From positions 124,001 through 188,000 of the forward strand of contig JACKQL020000091.1 in the NCBI GenBank assembly GCA_018296165.2: DNA of 64,000 nucleotides, given 5' to 3'. Source of the DNA: Termitomyces sp. T153 (Eukaryota; Basidiomycota; Agaricomycetes; Agaricales; Lyophyllaceae). How positions within the stretch are numbered: the stretch's first letter is position 1; each line of letters opens with the position of its first letter. This document shows positions 1 through 10,404 of the stretch, piece by piece. A program made the translations under genes and the position numbers. The notes below the pieces were generated by a model, which made no database searches, was not told the DNA's origin, and saw only the letters and a program-made list of their open reading frames with translations.

Positions 1-1563
1 ATGCAGTCAGTGGCAGGAGTGGCCTCCACCACACATTCCCAATCAGGTGTTGTCCCCAGGGTGGTCCATCCCATCCTTATGGGTTCCAGAGTCACACAGG
101 CAGACATGATGCCAGAGCAGTTCATGGAGGCCATGGGGCAGGCAAGGGGTCCCCCAACTATAGAGTGGTGTCAGGCAGTGGCTCCAGTGAGTTATTGGCA
201 TATCCTTTCCTTTGTGAGCTAACCCTTTCCTGTAGTATGCATCCTGTACCTGGCAGGGGGAGTGGTGTGAGTTTGAGGAGCCCATGCCAGAGGTGCAGCA
301 GGACATGTTGGTGTGTCTCTTGTGTCACTTGCAGCACAAGAAGTGCTCGATCACTCTGAGCTGGCATGCTGATTGCATTGTAGCAGAGCAGGGATGGGAC
401 CAGGAGTGGATCATAGTGCAGTTGGAGGAGGGTCAGAGGGGTAGGGTGTCAGGCCAGAATTCTGGGGTGGAGGGGGGAGGCAGCACAGGGCAGCACACAA
501 TGAAGGTCAGGCCCCCACAGGGTGGATGGAGAGAGGGGGCCTCAGCAGCATGCAATAAGGGCAAACAGAGGGCATTTCCCTTGCCAGAGGCAGGGCCCAG
601 TGAGTGAGTGTGAGAGGAGAAATCAATGGTGGGCCCTCTGGGCCCCATGGTGTACTCCCCAACCTCTAGGGCCCTGATGGAGCAGCCCATGGGGGGATTG
701 TAGTTGGCCACCAAGGCTTTCTTGCAATGTTGGATGGAGGGTCTGGAATAGTCATTGGCCATTTGTGAGGAGGAGGCTTGGAGGATATGGGAGGAGAGGG
801 ATGGGGTCTAGAAGGAGTGGAATAAGGCTTGGAGGGAGCAAGATGCAGTGCAGAGGGATAAGGACATAGCTGTGGGGACCACCATGGAGCAACTGCTGCA
901 GCTTTAGAAGCTGTGAGCATGTATGGGGCTATTGGAAGTGCAGGAAGAGATGGTGGTGCAGGGGTCAGAGGTGTGGGGGGCTGAGTGAGGGCCTGGTGTA
1001 GGGGTGACCTGGGAGATGGCAGAGAGAGCATGGTGGCAGAAAGAGTGGCTCACTAACAAAGTGGCCTCAGGGCAATGGGGAGAGCTCCATGAGTGTTTTT
1101 TTTTCTCCATTTCCCTTTTCCTATGAAGCTGATTTTGTTCTGCATATTGGGCCAGGGAGCACTGCATTCTCCTCTTCAGGGCAATGGAGAGTGCTCCATG
1201 AGTGTTTTTCTTTCTCTATTTCTCTTTTCTTATGAAGCTGATTTTGTTTTGCATACTGGGCCAGGGAGCACTGCATTCTCCTTAACAGAGCATTGGTGGT
1301 GCTGGAGTGCATCCACAATGGGCTGGCAAGGATGCCTGGGGACCTTCCACCAGAGTTGGGACAGAGGGTTACACAGATGGGGCATTTGTTGGCAGGGCTT
1401 TGGCAGAGGGCAACAGCAGACCCTGGAGTGTGGTAGGAGGGCAACAGATGTGGGGGAACCACTCCTAGGACAACCCAAGGTTCTGGCAATGGTAGTAGCA
1501 CAACTAAAAGTGGCCATGGTAGGGAGGATAGCAGAGGTAGAGTCAGAGGAGAAGAGGGAGTAG
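1..1563 (+). pseudogene. Decayed gag-like gene with a cysteine cluster and one recognisable intron
   Basis: Reading starts at the window edge, so the 5' end may be missing. Exon 1 (1-186) joins exon 2 (236 onward) in frame across a 49-bp intron at 187-235, which has a GTGAGT donor, a GCTAAC branch site and a TGTAG acceptor. The junction brings together a cysteine cluster: WCQ before the intron, SCTWQGEWC after it, then VCLLCHLQHKKC. Cysteine clusters next to charged helical stretches occur in gag-like proteins of mushroom genomes. After residue ~185 the frame stays protein-like (charged, coiled-coil-like, to about 1,080) but is cut by TGA codons at about 606-614 and by later stops; these are what CGA arginine codons become after CpG loss. 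The 3' part holds a 109-bp tandem duplication. I do not recognise a named family. Gag-like origin is inference from composition and setting. Confidence 0.45.
1068..1285. repeat. Tandem duplication, two units of about 109 bp
   Basis: The unit starting CAGGGCAATGG at about 1,068 recurs at 1,177. Both copies carry CTCCATGAGTGTTTTT, a pyrimidine run, TATGAAGCTGATTTTGTT and GGGCCAGGGAGCACTGCATTCTCC. The copies differ at a modest number of positions, so the duplication is not very recent. It lies in the 3' half of the gag-like pseudogene. Confidence 0.9.
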
Positions 1564-1763
1564 GGGGTTTTCTTGGACTTGTCTTCTTGGCCTACTTGCA
1601 CCTTTGTATTATTATGTAATTTGTGTATATGGCTATTTTTGGATATTTGGTCTAGATAAGTGAGTCTTTTAGTGTTGAGTGGGGGGGAGTGAATAAAACA
1701 CATAGGGAGTACTCATGGGAGTTGAATCCCTGGTAAATTCAGAGGCAGGGGTTATGCCCACTA

Positions 1764-2380
1764 TTGCCATCTGTGTTTGCTAGTCCCAGGGGTCCCAGGG
1801 CCTGGTGGGGTGTCTTCAACAGAAGTCCCAGAGTTTGTTGGGGGCTCCATCAAGGTTTCTTTGGAGTTCCCATGTATTGTCTTCAGATCCATAGCCCTTC
1901 CAGTGGACCAAGTACTGGGGTTGGCCATGAACTATGTGGGAGTCAAGGATTTGGTTGACCTCATAGTGGTACTTGTCTTTGACTTTGATGGAGGGTGGTC
2001 AGCTGGGGCATTGGCCAGGGAAGGAGTCCAGAGCATGTTTTTCAAGGAGTTGGGTATGGAATACAGAGTGAAGGCCTTTCAAGCCCAGAGGTAGGTCAAG
2101 TTTGTAGGCATGCATGGAGACCTTCTAGAGGACTTTGAAAGGGCTGAGGTGTTTGTGGTCAAGTTTGATGGAGGGCCTCTGGGTCTTGAAGTTGCATTGA
2201 TTGAGCCAAACCAAGGTGCTGGGGGGCCAGTTGGGGGTGGAATTGTGTTGGGCATTGGCATGTTTGGAGTAGGCTTGATTGGTGGTATTTATCTCATCCT
2301 AGAGGAACTGGTGGAGGGATTAGAGGTCCTTGGCAACTTTGTGGGCAACATGGGAGGGGATGTCTTTGAGGGATAGGGTG
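1764..2380 (-). pseudogene. Family A1 integrase C-terminal region and chromodomain remnant
   Basis: Reading on the minus strand, a chromodomain is recognisable at about 1,830-2,000, with the signature [16 protein letters not shown] preceded by YEVNQILDS. Chromodomains at the C-terminus of chromovirus integrases are thought to bind histone marks and guide insertion into heterochromatin. Upstream (higher coordinates) lies the usual integrase tail with a KLDLPLGLKGLHSVFH-like stretch. The frame is interrupted by stops and shifts. The chromodomain aromatic residues Y, W and W are still present. Confidence 0.7.
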
Positions 2381-2382
2381 AG

Positions 2383-2964
2383 TCAGGGGTTGTATCCCTT
2401 GTTGGTGTAGAAGGGGGAAACTCTGATAGTAGAGTGGGGCATGTTGTAGGTAAACTTGGCAAGGGGGAGTTCTGCATGCCAGTCATTCTGTAAATAATTA
2501 ATGTAGAGGCAGAGATACTGTTCCAATGTCTGGTTTACTCTTTCTGTTTGTCTGTTGGTCTTCAGGTGATAGGCAGTGGAGAGATTGGTTTTGATTTTGA
2601 GTGCCTTGCATAGCAATTGCCAGAAATGGGATACAAACAGAGGTCCACAGTTGGAGACAATGTCATCTGAGAGTCTGTGCTTGGAGAATATGTGTTCCAG
2701 GAATATTTTGGCAAACTTCAGAGCATTGTTAGTAGTGTGGCAAGGGATGAAGAGGGCTTGCTTGGTGAGGTGGCAGATGACAACAAGGATTGCATCAAAA
2801 TCTTCAGAGTCAGGGAATTCAATGATGTGATCCATTAATATTGAGGACCAGGGGCATTGGCCAACAGGGAGGGGCTTCAAAAATTCATGGGGGCAATGGC
2901 AGGGTTCCTTGGCCCAGAGACAAGGTTTGCAGGCCCTTACATATTGCATGATGTCCTTCTTCAT
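2383..2964 (-). pseudogene. Family A1 integrase core (rve), second catalytic Asp lost
   Basis: This 193-codon minus-strand frame covers the end of the zinc-binding region (CKPCLWAK) and the DDE integrase core. The first Asp is in MDHIIEFPD. The second, normally in an SDRGPQF motif, reads SNCGPLFVSHFW, so the catalytic Asp has become Asn. The Glu in NRQTERVNQTLEQYL is kept. The following stretch, WHAELPLAKFTYN and STIRVSPFY, is the standard end of the core. The HHCC histidines lie just upstream (about 3,020-3,070) in a different frame with a stop between them. Loss of one catalytic residue makes this copy inactive even apart from the frameshifts. Confidence 0.85.
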
Positions 2965-3429
2965 TCCTGGTCAAAAGTAAGTCTGGGAGATGAATTGAAA
3001 GGTCTTACAAATTCCTGAGTGCCCCCAGAGCTTGTGGTCATGGTGTTGCTGGAGTATGGCAAGGTGGATGGACTTGTAGTCTGGAGCATAAATTCATCCA
3101 TTCTGGAGCAGGAGGTGGTGGTCCAGAGATAGCAAAAAGGGGTTTTTGGTGCTTGACTCATTGGAGTTGTTGCAGGGGTCATGCTGGGTGAAGAAGGAGT
3201 CCAGGGGTGAATTTCTGATTTGATGGAAGATTCCTTCTTCATTTAAAATTAGCACAGCATGTAGATGTCTGGGGGGGATTACCACTTGGTGGTTGAATGC
3301 ATTCTGTTTGGCTTTAAATGACTTTTTTGGATACAGATGAGACCTTTGAGTAAGGGCATTGGGCTTTGTTCTGAGTCATTCAGGGCAGTAGTGGATGGTG
3401 AAGTCATACTCCAAGCGGGTTTTGGACCA

Positions 3430-3960
3430 TCAAGCTTGGCAGTGGCTGAGCTGTTTTGTGGTCATGAAGTATTGTAGGTTGTTGTGATCAGAATAGACTT
3501 GGATGTGGTGTGGGGATCCTTTGAGGTATGCCTGCCACTGATAGAAAGCTTTGACAATTGTGAGGAGTTCCTTGTTGTAGATGTCATAGTTGAGCTTCAC
3601 AGGGATCATTGAATGGGTGTAGAAGGCAATGGGGTGGAGATCCTTGCCTCTAGAATCCAACTGAGAGAGTATTCTGGCAATGGCATAGTTAGAGGCATTG
3701 CATTTGAGTACAATTGGCAGGGAGGGGTCAAAATAGTGGAGGACCAGAGCAGAGGTGAAGGCTTTCTTCAGGAGGAGGAAGACACTTTGGCACTTCCTGT
3801 CCCAATCCTAAGGGGTGTCCTTCCACATGAGTTGGTTGAGGGGTTTAGTGATTCCAGAGTAGTTGTTGAGGAATCAGTGGTAAAAGTTAGCAAACTCCAG
3901 AAATGACTGTACCTTCTTGATGTTTTGTGGTGGGGGCCAATTGAGTATAGCTTCAATCTT
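3430..3960 (-). pseudogene. Family A1 RNase H and reverse-transcriptase connection remnant
   Basis: The minus strand reads a connection segment (VQSFLEFANFYH, LNQLMWKDTP) followed by RNase H. Recognisable RNase H signatures are CNASNYAIARILSQ, the KLNYDIYNKELLTIVKAF stretch carrying the catalytic Glu, and VYSDHNNLQYF carrying an Asp. The normal first Asp (VxTDASD in relatives) reads CNASN here, another Asp-to-Asn change. Two stops interrupt the frame. RNase H removes the RNA template during cDNA synthesis. Confidence 0.8.
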
Positions 3961-4700
3961 GGCAGAGTCCATATGCATGCCATTGGGAGTGATGATGATC
4001 CTGAGATATTTTACCTCTATTGTGTGGAAGGAGCATTTCTCAGGTTTGGCATGAAGGTGATACTTCTGGAGTCATTCCAAGACATGGCAGATATGCTCTA
4101 GATGCTCTGCTGGCAAATTGGAGTAGATCAGGACTTTGTTGAGTCCCCAATAATCAACACAGAGTCAGAGTGATCTGTCTTTATTCTTGGCAAACAGGAC
4201 TAGAGTGCCAGTAGTGGAGATTGATGGGCATATGAAGCCCTTGCTGAGCATGTTGTTGAGGTACTCCTTTAGGGCCCAGAGCTTGATCTCAGATATATTG
4301 TAGATCTTGCCAAACAAGGGTGAGGTGCCTTCTTTGAGGTTGATCTTGTAGTCATAGGGGTGGTGTGGAGGAAGTTCTTTGGCACTCTCTTCAGAGAACA
4401 TGTTAGTGAACTTATGATACTTTAGGGGAACTACTTTGGATAGGACCTGTTCCTCTGTTTTGCTCTCCAGTGCAGCAATTTCTGCACAGAGGTGCTCCTC
4501 AGATAGGGCTGGCATGACTTGCAGCTGGAAGGCAGGGGTGCCATCTTGTAGAAGGCATGCAAAGGGGATAGCGCCAATGATTTTAATGTTGAGGCTTCTA
4601 GAGTCAATGGGAGTGGATAGCAGGGTGGTAGCAGTTGAGTCTGGAGTGGTAGCAGAGTTGGTTGGAGGAGTTGAGTGTCACTAGCTAGAGTACCATGGGC
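3960..4700 (-). pseudogene. Family A1 reverse transcriptase with the catalytic palm deleted
   Basis: The N-terminal fingers read clearly on the minus strand (YHKFTNMFSEESAKELPPHHPYDYKINL, split here for length as YHKFTNMF, ELPPHHPYDYKI and LKEYLNNMLSKGFICPS). Then the sequence jumps from VDYWGLNK straight to VLIYSNLPAEHLEHI at about 4,135/4,136. In family relatives these motifs lie on either side of roughly 90-100 residues that include the FGLTNAPATF block and the catalytic YLDD motif. The missing part is a clean internal deletion, so this copy could never have been repaired by point mutation alone. Confidence 0.8.
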
Positions 4701-5750
4701 CTTTGTATCAATTCCAAGGTAGGTTAGGAGGCAGCCATTATAATTTGATCAAGGGTGACTGAGGCAAAGTTGTGCTTTCTTTACCATCAGGGTTGCTGTT
4801 AGAGGTTGAAGGGCTCTGGGTTGCTCCAGAGGTGCTGGTGCTGAGGTTGGAGATGTTGGAGTTCAAGATAGACTGGAGGCAGAGGGGAATGGTGGCCACT
4901 AAACTTGCCTTGGGGCCAGGGAATTGTATGGTGAGGTTCTTTCAGTCAATGTCAGGGTTGGCGTCTTGCAGCCATGGAAGTCTGAGCACAATCAGAGTCA
5001 ACAAGGGTAGTTGGGTGACAAGGAGCCAGGCCTGAAACTGCAGGTCATTGTCAAGGGTGAGGGTGTTGTCATAATATTGAGTGATTCCTGTCATGGTGGG
5101 GCTTCTATCAAAGAGTTGGAGCTCAAGGGGTTTGTTGAGGTTGTTGCATCAGAGGTCAAGTTGACTGCTGACAAAGGTGCTGAAGGTGCCACTGTCAATG
5201 AGGGTGGGGAGTACCTTGGGCAAGCTGTCAAGTTGGACATTGATGACAAACAACTGTGCAGACCTGGAGCAGAGCTGTGGATGAGTCTGGGGGTGGTCAA
5301 TCATGGTCTCAGAGTTTTCAGAGGAGGGTGAGACATTGAAGGGTACCAGTCCAGAGTTGGTGGGGCTGTCCTAGTCAAGGTGGAGAGTGAGGCTGGGCCA
5401 GTCAACATGGGGGTTGGTGGAGTGGAGCCATGAGAATCCTAAGATGACAGGGGCAGAGGAGTGTAGTTTTGTGACAAGTAGTTGGAGTTCTTGTTGTCAT
5501 CTGTTGGCAAAGGTCATGGTCATTTCCAGGCAGTGCATGATGTCTCTGGTGGGGGTGGGATCACTATTGAAGAGTTTGAGGGGGATTGGAGTGAGGAGGC
5601 ATTGGAGGAGGTGGGGAGCAAGCACTACTAGGGATTCATCAATGAAGTTATCCATGGCACCACTATTGACTAGGGTGGAGACAGAGTTGTTAGAGAAGGG
5701 GAGAGTGGTGCAGAGCAGAAGAGTGGTGGAGGAGTGAGAAGGGAGGTGGG
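4700..5750 (-). pseudogene. Family A1 tandem aspartic-protease (retropepsin-like) domains
   Basis: Two retropepsin-like domains lie in tandem. The first (upstream on the minus strand) has TLVNSGAMDNFID at about 5,656-5,677, with Asp changed to Asn, and ends with ILGFSWLHSTNPHVDW near 5,410-5,455. The second has PTLIDSGTFSTFVSS at about 5,185-5,206, with an intact DSG triad, and ends with a PWLQDANPDIDW-like motif near 4,951-5,010. Each has the beginning and end of a complete retropepsin fold, about 80 residues apart. Retropepsins act as dimers that cut the Gag-Pol polyprotein; two per polyprotein is unusual. The other family copy at 45.6-46.5 kb shows the same arrangement, so it is ancestral to both. 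Frameshifts interrupt both domains. Confidence 0.75.
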
Positions 5751-6060
5751 TATGCATAGTAGTGGGCAGGGAGAAGGTAGGCAGGGTTGGGAAGTGCTGC
5801 AGAGTATTCTCTGGGATACATGCAGGGATTGTTACCATCAGCAGGGAATGCTGGGAGGTGGTGCCAGCCTGGAGGGATTTCCTGACTGATGGAGGGTGCA
5901 TAGAATGCCTGGTTGGGATCAGGAGTCCAGTGGCAGAGAACATACTGATCTGCAAGGGGGCCTGGTTAGAATGGAGCATAAGGGGTTTCAGGAACTGGCT
6001 GACCATAAACATCAGTGAGGTAGCCAGCAGGGTTGTATGCAGGGTTATATGCAGACATTG
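5740..6060 (-). pseudogene. Family A1 gag N-terminus, fused to the protease region by deletion
   Basis: The minus-strand ATG at about 6,060 begins MSAYNPAYNPAGYLTD and continues as a Pro/Tyr-rich gag leader (GTTSQHSLLMVTIPAC in one frame). The equivalent leader in copy A2 starts MSAFNPAYNSVGYPTD. In A2 about 2.3 kb of gag, including the conserved gag core and the zinc knuckle, separates this leader from the first protease. Here the leader runs almost directly into the protease at about 5,740-5,755. Packaging functions are therefore absent. Confidence 0.65.
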
Positions 6061-6090
6061 AGAATGGGGTAAGGGGTAGTCTTGATATTA

Positions 6091-6397
6091 TATCAGGTTC
6101 CACTGATGACACAGGCTCAGCTATACTGGCAAATCCTTACTAGGTGGATGCAATGTCCTGCACTTAAACCTAGTATTCCAGGGTTGGTGCAGAGTGAAGA
6201 GACTTGTGATGGAAAGCTAGGGGAAGTGGTCCAAGCAAGTCCAGAATGGTCCAGAGAAGTCTAAGAGCTTTGCAAATGATGGGAGCAGAGCCAGAGTTTG
6301 ACAGGGGATCACTAAGACTTGATGGGTTCTGGGGCCAAGTGAGGAGCAAGGTCCAGAGTTGTTGTAAGAATGTTTAGGGATTGTAGCACATGCACAG
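6091..6397 (-). repeat. Truncated 5' LTR of gypsy family A1
   Basis: The minus-strand LTR ends TGGAACCTGATA at 6,091 and is followed by the leader TAATATCAAGAC, as in copy A2. Only about 307 bp remain (full family LTRs are about 0.9-1.1 kb). The truncation coincides with the start of the C-type LTR at 6,398. Confidence 0.8.
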
Positions 6398-7040
6398 TGA
6401 TGAGCCCCAGATATCGCTGAGCACTATTTTTGGCATTCTTTTGACATTGCAGACTTGGTGGCAGCTGACTACTTTGTATTTGATACAAGTCACAACACTC
6501 AGCACATGGGACCGAGTCCGAGGGTTGAGCCAAAGCACAAGACCCTAGCAACCACAAGACTTATTGAGCACAAGAAATATCATGTGGAATCTGGAGCTTG
6601 GGCCTAGATCATCAAGGCCTAGACCCTCTAGCGACAACTATTAGCGACCCTAGCAATCCTGGCAAACAAAACAACATTCTTCTACCATATATGGACAAAT
6701 TATCAGACGTGTACCTTTTTACTATCAGTTCGTTTGCCGAGCTTACCAACATACTTGAACGGCATCTATGCTTCAGGTGTTGACATCGGACCTTTTTCTT
6801 GTTTTGGTTTTTGTTAGCAATTAAGCGTTGCCAAGACTTCACCTAGGATTTTTCATTTAGTCACAGACTGATGCCTTGTATGCACTATAAGCACAGTGAC
6901 AGATGCTGTCACTTGTAGTATTTATTTGTTACTTTCACACACTATACTTCAAAAACATATAAATACTGATTGTACATAGACACTACACATACAGACCCAC
7001 GGAGAAGAGAACAGAGAACCCCCTTCGAAGTCAACTAGCT

Positions 7041-7090
<50 letters not shown>

Positions 7091-7470
7091 ATGCCTACCA
7101 GCTTGAGATTACACTTCACCTTTCTTTCCTTTATCCTGTCTTTGACTCCGGCTTAGCAACAAGCCTCCTCAACTTTGACTTTGACTTAGTTTGGTACCAA
7201 CTGTGGGTACCTATTCACATTAATTCGACTTAGCAATGCTAGCGACTTTGGCTAGTAACCAGATCACATTTGTCCCCCTAGTTCCCCTCCTTCCTTTATC
7301 TCCTGCTCTTTCCCTACTCTTCTCACCACCATTACGACAACCTCAGCTGGCAATAGTGCCTTCTTTCTATTTTGCCCCACATCACAACTTTTGCTCTAGT
7401 TCTCTGGGACGGTTACTGACTTGCCCTCAACTATTAAATTCATTCTGCCATGTCAGGTATGCTTCATATT
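6398..7470 (+). mobile_element. C-type LTR and leader, young copy (C1)
   Basis: About 800-1,050 bp match a second copy at 32,040-32,930: the shared blocks include GCTGAGCACNATTTTTGGCATTC, ACAAGTCACAACACTCAGCA, a TACAxxxxTATAAATACTG promoter-like stretch with TATAAATAC at about 6,957-6,966, and TTTGGTACCAACTGTGGGT near 7,190-7,210. The last is a possible primer-binding or leader site. The LTR proper probably ends near 7,200. C1 keeps many CpG sites while copy C2 has lost nearly all of them, so C1 is much younger than its surroundings. It interrupts the A1 LTR. No C-family coding domain was found after it. Confidence 0.7.
7042..7089. repeat. (CT)n microsatellite, about 24 units
   Basis: An uninterrupted CT run lies in the downstream part of the C1 LTR. 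The other C copy has only a short CCCCCCTCTCTCTCT at the same place (about 32,637-32,652), so the tract expanded in this copy or shrank in the other. Confidence 0.95.
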
Positions 7471-10404
7471 AATACATGTGTTATGCATACACACAGTGAG
7501 TGGCCCTTCACCACTCCTGAATTTGAAAACAAAATTTGAAATATGTACCACAAAGGCAGCCATAACCATCTGATGACATATCTCCATTATGCAAAACAAT
7601 GGTAAAACAAGGTGAGTCTAGTTGATGCACTCTAGATTTCCCAGATGTATACTTGGAGCTAATCTGAGTTTGCTGCACCTTGCATGGTCAATGTCTTCTC
7701 TTGAAAGATATGTTGATCACCAACAACATTTCTCCTTGAATTGTGCATAGGTTGGGTTGGGTGGAAGCATACATTATGGCTATCAAGGCTTTACAAGTAG
7801 TTTGATATGGTTTCTAGGTGATGGTGTACATTGACAGGACTCCAAATACATTTTGTTGATCTGGACACAATGGTTTTCTGTGTAAACCTCGGACTGTTCC
7901 CAAATGGCCATCCCTATTAATTACTGTTCCTGTTTGTACTTGTCATGCTCACAAGGGACTTACATTTGATGGTGGGACTCTGGGGTTTCTGTGTGCACTG
8001 TCAATCAAGCTATGCCATTGTGTATACCATTGTTCCCATTCCTGAGCCTCCAAATCAGCATTGATCATCTGATGGAGAAAGCTAAACTCTCATCATGTCT
8101 TCTCTTCTCAGCTTGCAGATGTGTAAGCACATATTGTGGGTGTTGACCCCTCAGATACTATCTGTACACATGGTTCTATGTGTATGTCCTTGAATCTTGG
8201 GATTTTCCTCCTGTATTTTATTTCTTGAAATAGGATTCCAAGGTATATGGGATATCAATACAGTGAATATCAAGATCACTGACTATCCAGAACTTTGAAA
8301 TGAAGAGATGAGCTATGGACAGTCAAACACAATAGTGTTACATAATGTGCATCTCAAGTAAGGATTCCTCTGTTAGCATTATTACATTGTTGATCAGGGC
8401 CAAAGCCTCTTGATGGTCAATAAGAGCTCTGTCCCAGTGAGATATAAGTGGAAGTCTTGAGTCATCACAATGAGACAAGTCTGTTGATGATACATGTATG
8501 ATTTGTCAGAGAGTGAGTTCAAAGCCAGGATTGGGTCAAAAGACATGAAAAGCATCTCAACTTGTGGCATACATGCTTCACTCATACTAACATGAATAAC
8601 AACATGATGAACACTGGTATATGCATACTACAGATTGCATTCTATTGAAACAAAGACTGCAAGCCAGTTCTCACCTGTATTTCCTGATGATGATTGTAGT
8701 GTACACTCAGGCTAGTGTGACATCAGATTGGTAGTGGTGTGATAGATATTCCTAGTAGTCCAAGTTCCTGTGGCTAGTATAATAATAGTAGTAGGAAGCC
8801 AAAGTGCAATAAGATGTGTGTATGCCACCAGCTCCATTGTCAGACTTTTACTCTAGATCTTCCTGATCATCATCAGAGGTCACCAATATTGACATTGCAT
8901 CCAACAAATTGAAATCCTCCTGCATCAACAAAGCAAGTGCTGGGTGACTCTCAATCATAATCATTACTGTATGGTCTCTGGGCTACATATTCTGAGTCCC
9001 CATGGCCTGTTAGGCATCAGTGAGAAAGGACTGTGCAGCATTGCTTTATTACTCACTTGAAAGTCGACAGTCATACACCATTGGATGGGACTGTTTGAGT
9101 CACCATTGGAGCAGGAAATTGTAATGGGGATGACAATATCAACAGGATTATATGGTCCTGCACTGTGATTTCTCAATAACAGGAGATAAGCAGCTTCATG
9201 AGTAATATTGGTAGGTTGTGACTGCAGAGTCTGGGAGAACTTGGGAGTTTGATGGGCATTGATAACAGAATCTTGAGATATAATAGAAATACAATGTGAG
9301 TTGTATGCTCATAATCTTATATATTGCTCTAGTTGACCACTCAATTATTCAAAGTGGGTTCACCTATCAATCTTTGGGTATCATTCTGATCAATGTGTTG
9401 ATGGCTCACTTTCTGATGTATTGTGGGCACCCTTTTTTGATACACCAGAAATACACCACCATTGTCGATTTTGTGGGGCTCCTTGATTTATGCACTTCTT
9501 TCTTCACAGTCCTCTGTGAGGGGGAAATTGTCCCTTATTGTCCCTTATGCACCAAGCTCCTTGAAACACAATGTTTTCCCAGCAAAATTATTACTGCTGA
9601 TTCCACTGACACCCGTCACACATGCACACATCAGGTGGACTTGTTGTCCCTCACACCTCTGAATTTAGAAAAACATTGCAGATTGAATATTTTCAGAAAC
9701 AATTACTAGTCAATAATGGCATGGAAGGAGTCACACCAGAATGCCAGGGCTTGGGTATTGTTCACCCTGATCTCCTTTTTGGGAGCACCTCCATGGACTT
9801 GTAAATCATTGATGAACTACCCAGTGCAATGACTCAGAGCTAAAAGTCAAAAAATTACGAGTTCATTGGGTATTCTGGAGCCTCACATTCAAGTCTCTCT
9901 GGGTCTGAAATTGATTTTTCATCTCATGAACAGGATGTCCAGCTCTTGTGGGTGACTGCCAGAGGATGATCAGGAACATTGTTCAATATCTGATACTGTG
10001 CTTGAATCCAGGTAATTGTTCTTGTGTGCCAAAGCCATGATGTACAGTTGAATGAATGTGGATATCTCATCTGTCTTTGTGTGCATCAAATATACCTAGT
10101 GGCTATGTGTAAATAAATTAAGAAAAGGTGAGCCAACATTTGTGTGGTGAAAGAACTGTTTCTCTAGCACAGGCATCTTGCCAAGCGCCATATGTATTTG
10201 AGCATTTACAATTCATGAAGGTTAGTGTTTGCTGGGAATGATAGCCAGGTGTAGCCACCTCACAAAGAGAATAATTAGTGATGGAATATATTGTCTTGCC
10301 TCCTATAAAATGTGAGACAACAAAAAATGGGGTTAAGTACTGATTGGGGTGTTGATATAAAAATTTTAAGAAAATAAAGGAAGGAAAAAGGGAATAGAGA
10401 GAGC
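7471..10404. other. Decayed, unassigned sequence
   Basis: There is no intact gene and almost no CpG. A short plus-strand stretch at about 7,498-7,605 reads EWPFTTPEFENK..NMYHKGSHN in one frame and may be an exon relic. It is preceded by GTATGC...CACACAG (7,455-7,490), which could be an intron. A second plus-strand stretch at 9,296-9,804 keeps open frames but matches nothing I recognise. The rest shows only short random frames. The block probably consists of several old transposon pieces. Confidence 0.5.
8226..8380 (+). repeat. 155-bp dispersed direct repeat, copy 1
   Basis: The block beginning GGATTCCAAGGTATATGGG and ending GGATTCCTCTGTTAGCATTA recurs at 11,449-11,602 with roughly a dozen differences. 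No coding frame is shared. Together the copies bracket the D1 fragment and the unassigned sequence before it. Confidence 0.85.

Larger units (their letters stand above)
1600..6090 (-). mobile_element. Ty3/gypsy retrotransposon copy A1, internally deleted
   Basis: On the minus strand the order is gag N-terminus, two aspartic-protease domains, reverse transcriptase, RNase H, HHCC zinc-binding region, integrase core and chromodomain: a Ty3/gypsy chromovirus layout. The 5' LTR (6,091-6,397) is truncated by a younger insertion and no 3' LTR was found. Two internal deletions are visible when compared with a second family copy (A2) and with the domain order expected of the family. Most of gag, including the zinc knuckle, is gone near 5,740. 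The reverse-transcriptase palm is missing at about 4,135. Stops and frameshifts are spread throughout and CpG is nearly absent. The copy is dead. Confidence 0.85.

Noticed and set aside
1777..2376. Val/Gly-rich plus-strand frames (105 and 88 codons)
   Set aside because: Antisense of the chromodomain region of A1.
7041..7089. Simple repeat considered as telomere-like or centromere-like
   Set aside because: It is a plain CT dinucleotide run inside an LTR; no telomere unit is present.
10118..10404. Lower half of a 163-codon minus-strand frame
   Set aside because: Only the upper part (10,405-10,609) is shared with element D2; the rest is unrelated sequence that happens to be open.
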